Below, piece by piece: positions 7,779-11,767 of a stretch of DNA of 11,767 nt. The stretch is from contig JAGHBG010000244.1 of NCBI GenBank assembly GCA_021161105.1, positions 1 to 11,767 on the forward strand, in the 5' to 3' direction. The stretch comes from Thermotogaceae bacterium (lineage in GTDB: Bacteria; Thermotogota; Thermotogae; Thermotogales; Thermotogaceae). The translations under genes and the position numbers were made by a program. Below the pieces are notes generated by a model that made no database searches, was not told the origin of the DNA, and worked only from the letters and a program-made list of their open reading frames with translations. Positions within the stretch are counted from its first letter, which is position 1. Every line of letters begins with the position of its first letter.

Positions 7779-8842
7779 TCATAGGAGCAACTGGTTCTAT
7801 AGGAACACAGACTATCGAAGTTTTACGAAAGATAAAAGGCTTTAAACTCCTGGGTTTTACATACCACAGTAACGAGGTTAAAGCCAGAGAAATTTTGAAA
7901 CTTTTCCCAGAAGCTAAAGTTTTTTCTACTAAGAAAGAAATCGAGAGTTTCTATGATTTTATGGAATCTACAAAACCTGATATAACTGTCCTGGCAATTC
8001 CAGGATTTGAGGGCTTTAAGGTTGCTTTGAAGACAATTCCATTTACAAAAAGACTTGCTCTTGCAAATAAGGAATCGCTGGTTTGTGGTGGAAAATTCAT
8101 AAAAGAAGAAATTAAAAGGCATGGAGTAGAACTTATCCCCATAGATAGTGAACACAGCGCAATATTTCAGTTAATGGAAGATAATGTTGAAAAAATAGCC
8201 ATAACAGCCTCGGGAGGTGCCCTGCGTGATATTCCTTTGAATGAACTATGGGAGGCAAAACCTGAAGATGTTTTAAAACATCCTGTATGGAACATGGGCG
8301 CAAGAATAACTGTGGATTCCGCAACAATGGTCAACAAAGCCTTTGAAGTTCTCGAAGCAATGGAACTTTTCTCGTTAAGAAGAGAGCAAATCGAAGTTTA
8401 TATTCACAAAAGCAGCATAGTCCATGGCATGGTTTTTTTGAAGGATGGAACTGTTAAAATTCACGCTGCCATTCCTGATATGAGGGTTCCCATAGCTTAC
8501 TCGCTGACATACCCCGAAAGGTTATATGAATACGAAGAATACCCAGAATTTTCAACTTTGAAGTTTGAGGAAGTGGAAAAAGAAAGATACCCACTTTTCT
8601 TTCTGGTGGATGAAATCTATGATTCTTACACCTTGAGAACGGTATTCAATGCTGCTGATGAAGTGGCTGTAGACTCATTTTTAAAAGGGAAAATGAGCTA
8701 TAAGGATCTTGTAGAAACTGTGGAAAAAGCTGTTGAGAAAATGGAAAAAATCGAAGTAACAAGCCCTGAAGAACTTGTAGAAATTGACAAAAAGGCAAGA
8801 ATTCTGACAGAGGAAGTGATCAAAAATGCTGGTAAAAATTGA
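7757..8842 (+). CDS. dxr: 1-deoxy-D-xylulose 5-phosphate reductoisomerase
   Basis: Dxr (IspC) converts DXP to 2-C-methyl-D-erythritol 4-phosphate with NADPH, the committed step of MEP isoprenoid synthesis and the target of fosmidomycin. The 361 residues include the nucleotide-binding GATGSIG (10-16), LANKES (102-107), metal ligands D130 and E132 in IDSEHSAIFQ with the third (E197) after VDSATMVNK, the substrate-covering loop HPVWNMG (175-181), and PDMRVPIAYSL (240-250). All catalytic residues are present; it is somewhat shorter than the 398-residue E. coli enzyme. AAGGAGGTG (7735-7743) precedes the ATG by 13 nt, longer than usual, but no other in-frame start exists nearby. It overlaps the ThiN-like gene by 22 nt and the next gene by 17 nt. 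Confidence 0.97.
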   Translation: MEEKSVVIIGATGSIGTQTIEVLRKIKGFKLLGFTYHSNEVKAREILKLFPEAKVFSTKKEIESFYDFMESTKPDITVLAIPGFEGFKVALKTIPFTKRLALANKESLVCGGKFIKEEIKRHGVELIPIDSEHSAIFQLMEDNVEKIAITASGGALRDIPLNELWEAKPEDVLKHPVWNMGARITVDSATMVNKAFEVLEAMELFSLRREQIEVYIHKSSIVHGMVFLKDGTVKIHAAIPDMRVPIAYSLTYPERLYEYEEYPEFSTLKFEEVEKERYPLFFLVDEIYDSYTLRTVFNAADEVAVDSFLKGKMSYKDLVETVEKAVEKMEKIEVTSPEELVEIDKKARILTEEVIKNAGKN

Positions 8843-10151
8843 AAAGATAGTTAACGGAGGATACGGCCTTGGAACATTTGAGGATGGTAAAAAGGTTTTC
8901 GTGGAGGGTGCATATCCCGATGAAGTTGTAAAGGTTGAAATCGTCAAAGAGAAAAGAGACTTTTCCTTTGCAAAACCAGTATATTTTGTGGAAAAATCTC
9001 CATTTAGAAGAACTCCGTTATGTCCTAATTTCAATCAGTGCGGTGGTTGCCACTTTATGGACATATCTTATGAGAAGCAGCTTGATTTCAAAAGAGAAAT
9101 AGTCAAAGACCTGTTTGAAAGAATCGTTGGATTTTCTGATGTGGAAAAAACAGTTGCCAGCCCTCTGGGACTTAACTACAGAACAAAAGTTGAACTCACT
9201 GCAGCTTTTATAAAGGGAGAACCAAAGCTCGGCTTTAAAGTAAGAAAAAGTCACTTCTTAGTCTCAATAAAAGAATGTTTAATAGCTCCCGAGAGGGCAA
9301 ATATGATTCTTGAAAAACTCCCCAAAATCTTGAGCGCTGCTGAAGTACCAATATATAACTTCAGAAAAAGAAAGGGAATACTTAAACATGTTGTGGTTAG
9401 ACATGCGTTTTCAACCAATCAAACCATGGTTATATTCGTCACAAAAACAGAAAATTTTCCGCAGGCAAAGATATTAAGTAAATTACTTGTAAAAGAATTC
9501 CCGTGGGTATATTCAATAATCCATGTCATGAACTCCAAGGATTCTGTAATTCTGAGGGGTCCTTACAGAACCCTGCACGGAGAAGGAATCATAGTTGAAG
9601 AGTTTGATTGGGAAACATATCAAATTCCTCCAACAGCATTTTTCCAGAGCAATTACTATGTAGCGAAGAAACTTGCTGATTTTGTTTTTAAGGTGAGTGA
9701 AGTTTCTGGTAAAGAGAGGGTACTTGACTTATACAGCGGAGTGGGGCTCTTTTCATTGAGGTTGTCCAGCGCTGCAAAAAAAGTTGTTGGAGTTGAGTCA
9801 AATAGAGTCTCTTATAAAGCTGCTGTATCGAATTCTCATATCAATGAGAGGAAAAACACTTCCTTCGTAAATTCCGATGTTCTTGAATTTTTAAAAAATA
9901 ACGAAGAAAATTTTGACATTGTGGTTGTTGATCCTCCAAGATCTGGGATGGAAAAAGAAGCTATCGCTGAACTTTTAGGAGCGAAACCAAAAAAGATAAT
10001 ATACATATCCTGCGAACCGTCGACACTGGCAAGGGATGTTAAAGCACTCGTTGATGGCGGATATAAGTTAGAAAGAGTGGTTCCTTTTGACATGTTCCCT
10101 CAAACTTTCCATGTAGAAACGGTTGCTTTGCTTCAAATGAAAAGTTCGTAA
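8826..10151 (+). CDS. 23S rRNA (uracil-C5)-methyltransferase, RlmD/RlmCD type
   Basis: This 441-residue RNA methyltransferase uses S-adenosylmethionine to form 5-methyluridine, probably in 23S rRNA. An N-terminal TRAM-type RNA-binding domain (about 1-58) is followed by a 4Fe-4S site with C66, C72, C75 and C151, the CX5CX2C...C pattern of E. coli RlmD. The catalytic domain has AFFQSN (271-276), the SAM-binding DLYSGVGLFSL (301-311), DPPRSG (369-374), the nucleophile C396 in YISCEPSTLARDV, and the general base E431 in HVET. The iron-sulfur cysteines favour RlmD/RlmC-type over TrmA. Which uridine (1939, 747 or both) is modified cannot be told. The ATG lies inside the dxr 3' end (17-nt overlap), with GAGGAAGTGA upstream. 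It is the last gene of the plus-strand string; I see no hairpin terminator after it. Confidence 0.94.
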   Translation: MLVKIEKIVNGGYGLGTFEDGKKVFVEGAYPDEVVKVEIVKEKRDFSFAKPVYFVEKSPFRRTPLCPNFNQCGGCHFMDISYEKQLDFKREIVKDLFERIVGFSDVEKTVASPLGLNYRTKVELTAAFIKGEPKLGFKVRKSHFLVSIKECLIAPERANMILEKLPKILSAAEVPIYNFRKRKGILKHVVVRHAFSTNQTMVIFVTKTENFPQAKILSKLLVKEFPWVYSIIHVMNSKDSVILRGPYRTLHGEGIIVEEFDWETYQIPPTAFFQSNYYVAKKLADFVFKVSEVSGKERVLDLYSGVGLFSLRLSSAAKKVVGVESNRVSYKAAVSNSHINERKNTSFVNSDVLEFLKNNEENFDIVVVDPPRSGMEKEAIAELLGAKPKKIIYISCEPSTLARDVKALVDGGYKLERVVPFDMFPQTFHVETVALLQMKSS

Positions 10152-10240
10152 TGTGATGAACGACTAAAAACATTTCACAACATTCTACATTATGCAGAGC
10201 TTTTTACATGGTTTAAATATTCGTATCATGCCGGTTTACA

Positions 10241-10413
10241 ATGTATAAAAGCAGCGTTTGGCGCAAAGACATTTACCACCCTGAAGCAAAAAACAACATA
10301 CAAAATAAATTATTGTCCTCCGACCAGCATACCTGGAGATTTTAGAGTATCATACAAGAAGTAAACGAAAAGTAGCTCAGATTTTAAATATTTCCAAACC
10401 TGTAGTGGGGGGA
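10241..10413 (+). pseudogene. Possible remnant of a helix-turn-helix protein
   Basis: One plus-strand frame from 10333 reads LEILEYHTRSKRKVAQILN then ISKPVVGG before a stop at 10414. The KVAQILNISKPVV part has the pattern of a helix-turn-helix. Restoring a single T in the run at 10340-10343 would join it to an upstream frame that opens with ATG at 10241 and ends HTWRF, giving continuous ...HTWRFLEYHTRSKRKVAQ. Such motifs occur in transposase N-termini and in small regulators; I cannot name the family. The downstream hicA remnant begins in the same frame. Confidence is low because the fragment is short. Confidence 0.3.
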
Positions 10414-10470
10414 TAAAAGCAAAAAGACGTTAAGGAGATTATTGAAAGGCATGTTAGGAATTCAAAAGGT

Positions 10471-10699
10471 CCAGGATTCTCAAGAGTTACAGGTAAGAAG
10501 ATGATTCGATTTTTGAAGTCCAAAGGGTTCAGTGTGGTAAGAATAAAAGGGAGCCATCATGTTTTTAAAAAAATTCTGAGGTATAACTGTGGTTGTTCCT
10601 GTTTACGGCAGAGAAGAACTGGGGATGGGACTTATTAATAAAATTTTGCCTCAATTTCGAATTCCAAGAGAAGAATTCTTATCTTACTTTCGTTCCTGA
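10471..10699 (+). pseudogene. hicA: hicA-type mRNA interferase toxin remnant, frameshifted
   Basis: HicA toxins are small double-stranded RNA-binding-fold ribonucleases that cut mRNA and are held in check by HicB. Here one frame reads VTGKKMIRFLKSKGF then VVRIKGSHHVFKK (10486-10572), matching the HicA N-terminal half including the catalytic-His motif GSHH. The second half continues in a different frame from about 10580: GITVVVPVYGREELGMG, then PREEFLSYF and TGA at 10697-10699, matching the HicA C-terminal half. The break lies at the A7 run (10567-10573) and GAGG (10578-10581); loss of one A and one G would explain it exactly. No start codon is seen before PGFSRVTGKK, and no HicB reading frame is visible nearby. 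It is therefore a decayed, antitoxin-less locus. Confidence 0.8.
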
Positions 10700-10881
10700 A
10701 AATTACAAAATGGATACAATGAGCACCTGAAACGAAGATATTTATTCAGCTCTAAATAATGAATATAGTGACTCAAAATTTGTAAGCCAAAAGAATGCAA
10801 GGTGAACCATTGTCCTCTTCATTTTTCTACCATACTGGTCAATATCTCCCCGTATAGCTGGGGGTTAATCATAAAAAATGC

Positions 10882-10909
10882 TTGACTGTGATATAAAAAT
10901 TGTGATAAT
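10882..10909 (+). promoter_or_regulatory. Sigma-70-type promoter of tRNA-Val
   Basis: TTGACT (10882-10887) and GATAAT (10904-10909) are separated by 16 bp, each one base from the sigma-A/sigma-70 consensus. The predicted transcript start near 10916 lies about 10 nt before the mature tRNA 5' end. It is the best promoter in the window. Confidence 0.75.
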
Positions 10910-10925
10910 ATATCCATCGCTGGAT

Positions 10926-11001
10926 GGGCGCGTAGCTCAGTTGGGAGAGCGCTTCCTTGACGCGGAAGAGGCCGTAGGTTCAAGTCCTGCCGCGCCCACC
11001 A
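10926..11001 (+). tRNA. tRNA-Val (anticodon GAC)
   Basis: A complete cloverleaf is visible. The acceptor stem GGGCGCG (10926-10932) pairs with CGCGCCC (10991-10997). The D stem is GCTC/GAGC around AGTTGGGA. The anticodon stem CTTCC/GGAAG encloses the loop TTGACGC with GAC at 10959-10961. A 5-nt variable loop and a T stem GTAGG/CCTGC around TTCAAGT follow. The discriminator is A and CCA is encoded (10999-11001). It reads the Val codons GUC and GUU. It has its own promoter and terminator, so it is a single-gene transcription unit. Confidence 0.97.
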
Positions 11002-11003
11002 CT

Positions 11004-11031
11004 GCCCCCGATAAGGGGGCTTTTTATTTTT
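11004..11031 (+). terminator. Intrinsic terminator of tRNA-Val
   Basis: GCCCCC (11004-11009), loop GATAA and GGGGGC (11015-11020) form a perfect 6-bp GC stem followed by TTTTTATTTTT. It starts 2 nt after the CCA end. On the minus strand the stem is not followed by a U-tract, so it should not terminate rarA. Its T-tract overlaps the rarA stop codon. Confidence 0.93.
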
Positions 11032-11767
11032 CATCTTTCCAGTTTTTCGGATCCTGATCTGTGGGAATATAAAAAGGTCCTTCGATATTTTCAGGAAGGT
11101 ATCTTTGCTCAACCCATCCTCCAAAATCGTGCGGATATTTATAACCGCTGTTTGGTAAATTTTTTAGATGATGAGGAACCTCTGCGGGCAGGGAAGAGAC
11201 TTCTTTAGCTCTTCTTAAGGCTTTATACGCTGAGTTGCTTTTTGGTGCAAGAGATAAGTAAATTGTAGCGTGTGCAAGATTTATCTCCGCCTCTGGAAGT
11301 CCCACCAACTCTACAGCCTGAGCTGCAGCCGTTGCTATAGGAAGAGCCATTGGGTCAGCAAGACCAACGTCCTCACTTGCCAGTATAATCAGTCTTCTTG
11401 CTATAAAACGCGGATCTTCTCCGAGTTCAAGCATTCTTGCAAGGTAATATATGGCAGCGTCTGGATCGGAGCCTCTGACGCTCTTTATAAAGGCTGAGAT
11501 CAAATCGTAATGTTGCTTCCTGTCAAGAATTTCTCTTTTTTGTGTTTCCCCTCCTTCAATTAAGTTCTGGAGAGATACAAGGGCTTTTCTTGCGTCACCG
11601 TCACTGTATAGCACAATCGTTTCTATTTCTTCATCGGAAAGCTCTTTTTTAATTGTTCTAAGGGCTCGTTTGAGAATTAGCTTTACATCGTCGTTAGAAA
11701 GTTTCTTGAAGCGATAGACACTAAGTCGTGATAGCAAAGGTTCGATTACATAGTGAGAGGGAGATTC
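11024..11767 (-). CDS. rarA: Replication-associated recombination protein RarA/MgsA (N-terminus beyond window)
   Basis: RarA is a clamp-loader-like AAA+ ATPase acting at stalled replication forks; its homologues include yeast Mgs1 and human WRNIP1. The frame is open from the window edge to TAA at 11026-11024, giving 247 residues of the C-terminal part. The first residues ESPS belong to the sensor-1 motif usually written ATTENPSF. Then come LLSRLSVYRFKKL with the arginine-finger region and SDGDARKAL with sensor 2. The tetramerisation/MgsA region follows: YDLISAFIKSVRGSDPDAA, ARRLIILASEDVGLADP, LAHATIYLSLAPKSN and near the end NSGYKYPHDFGGW. Walker A and B must lie outside. A TTG at 11737 is not a start, since homology continues upstream. 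It converges on tRNA-Val. Confidence 0.96.
   Translation of the reverse strand, partial: ESPSHYVIEPLLSRLSVYRFKKLSNDDVKLILKRALRTIKKELSDEEIETIVLYSDGDARKALVSLQNLIEGGETQKREILDRKQHYDLISAFIKSVRGSDPDAAIYYLARMLELGEDPRFIARRLIILASEDVGLADPMALPIATAAAQAVELVGLPEAEINLAHATIYLSLAPKSNSAYKALRRAKEVSSLPAEVPHHLKNLPNSGYKYPHDFGGWVEQRYLPENIEGPFYIPTDQDPKNWKDEK

Larger units (their letters stand above)
10152..10881. other. Gene-poor, AT-rich stretch with decayed coding remnants
   Basis: About 730 bp between the methyltransferase and the tRNA promoter hold no intact gene on either strand. The plus strand has at least one recognisable broken gene (hicA-like, 10471-10699) and a possible helix-turn-helix fragment (10241-10413). 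The remaining parts, 10152-10240 and 10700-10881, show only short frames with frequent stops. I saw no terminal inverted repeats or target duplications that would delimit a mobile element, and no structured RNA I could support. Confidence 0.7.

Noticed and set aside
10152..10180. TGTGA...TCACA half-sites resembling a CRP operator
   Set aside because: The spacing is far from the 6 bp of a CRP site and it lies just after a gene stop with no promoter nearby.
10372..10380. GTAGCTCAG identical to the D-arm start of the tRNA
   Set aside because: No acceptor, anticodon or T arm can be built around it; it falls in the coding-like remnant and is likely chance.
10451..10504. Short plus-strand ATG frame
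   Set aside because: It has 17 codons, no supporting context, and lies out of frame over the hicA remnant.
10848..10864. CCCC/GGGG hairpin before the tRNA promoter
   Set aside because: The stem is only 4 bp with an 8-nt loop and no U-tract on either strand, so it is not supported as a terminator.
10819..11124. Minus-strand 101-residue frame containing WARQDLNLRPLP
   Set aside because: This is the well-known artefact of translating the antisense of a tRNA gene; it crosses tRNA-Val, its terminator and the end of rarA.
11735..11737. TTG as a start codon for rarA
   Set aside because: RarA homology (ESPS and the residues after it) continues upstream to the window edge, so the codon is internal.

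Overview
The window looks like chromosomal core sequence from a moderately low-GC bacterium, most likely a member of the Thermotogota (Thermotogales or Kosmotogales type). The reasons are strong purine-rich Shine-Dalgarno sites (AAGGAGG type) before most genes, Lys/Glu-rich proteins, very tight gene packing with several real overlaps, MEP-pathway isoprenoid synthesis, and the flavour of the Lon, Dxr, PlsC and RarA proteins. The assignment is inferred from pattern recognition; no database search was possible.

Left part, minus strand (6182 down to 1): one tightly packed gene string reads glpK (glycerol kinase), tsaE (tRNA t6A synthesis ATPase), lon (LonA protease), a membrane-anchored TPR-like protein of unknown function, plsC (acyltransferase) and rseP (site-2 protease, cut by the window edge). 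The junctions are overlaps of 43, 62, 4 and 4 nt and a gap of 4 nt, which points to one translationally coupled operon. Its themes are glycerol entry into lipid metabolism, phosphatidic acid synthesis, protein quality control and membrane proteolysis.

Middle, plus strand (6235 to 10151): a divergent string starts only 52 bp from glpK. It reads a secreted lytic transglycosylase with an unusual beta-rich C-terminal half, a divergent thiamine pyrophosphokinase-like gene, dxr (MEP pathway) and an RlmD-type 23S rRNA uracil-C5 methyltransferase. Overlaps are 4, 22 and 17 nt. The ThiN-like/Dxr pair is biochemically suggestive, because thiamine diphosphate is the cofactor of the enzyme that makes the Dxr substrate.

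Right part (10152 to 11767): about 770 bp without an intact protein gene hold eroded coding DNA, including a clear frameshifted hicA toxin remnant and a less certain helix-turn-helix remnant. Then come a tRNA-Val(GAC) gene with its own promoter and an intrinsic terminator, and a convergent rarA/mgsA gene that runs off the window. The U-tract of the tRNA terminator overlaps the rarA stop codon.

I found no CRISPR array, intact insertion sequence, riboswitch or complete new defence system. The points most worth checking are the transglycosylase/beta-rich fusion, the altered motifs in the ThiN-like protein, the long overlaps around tsaE, and the decayed toxin region.
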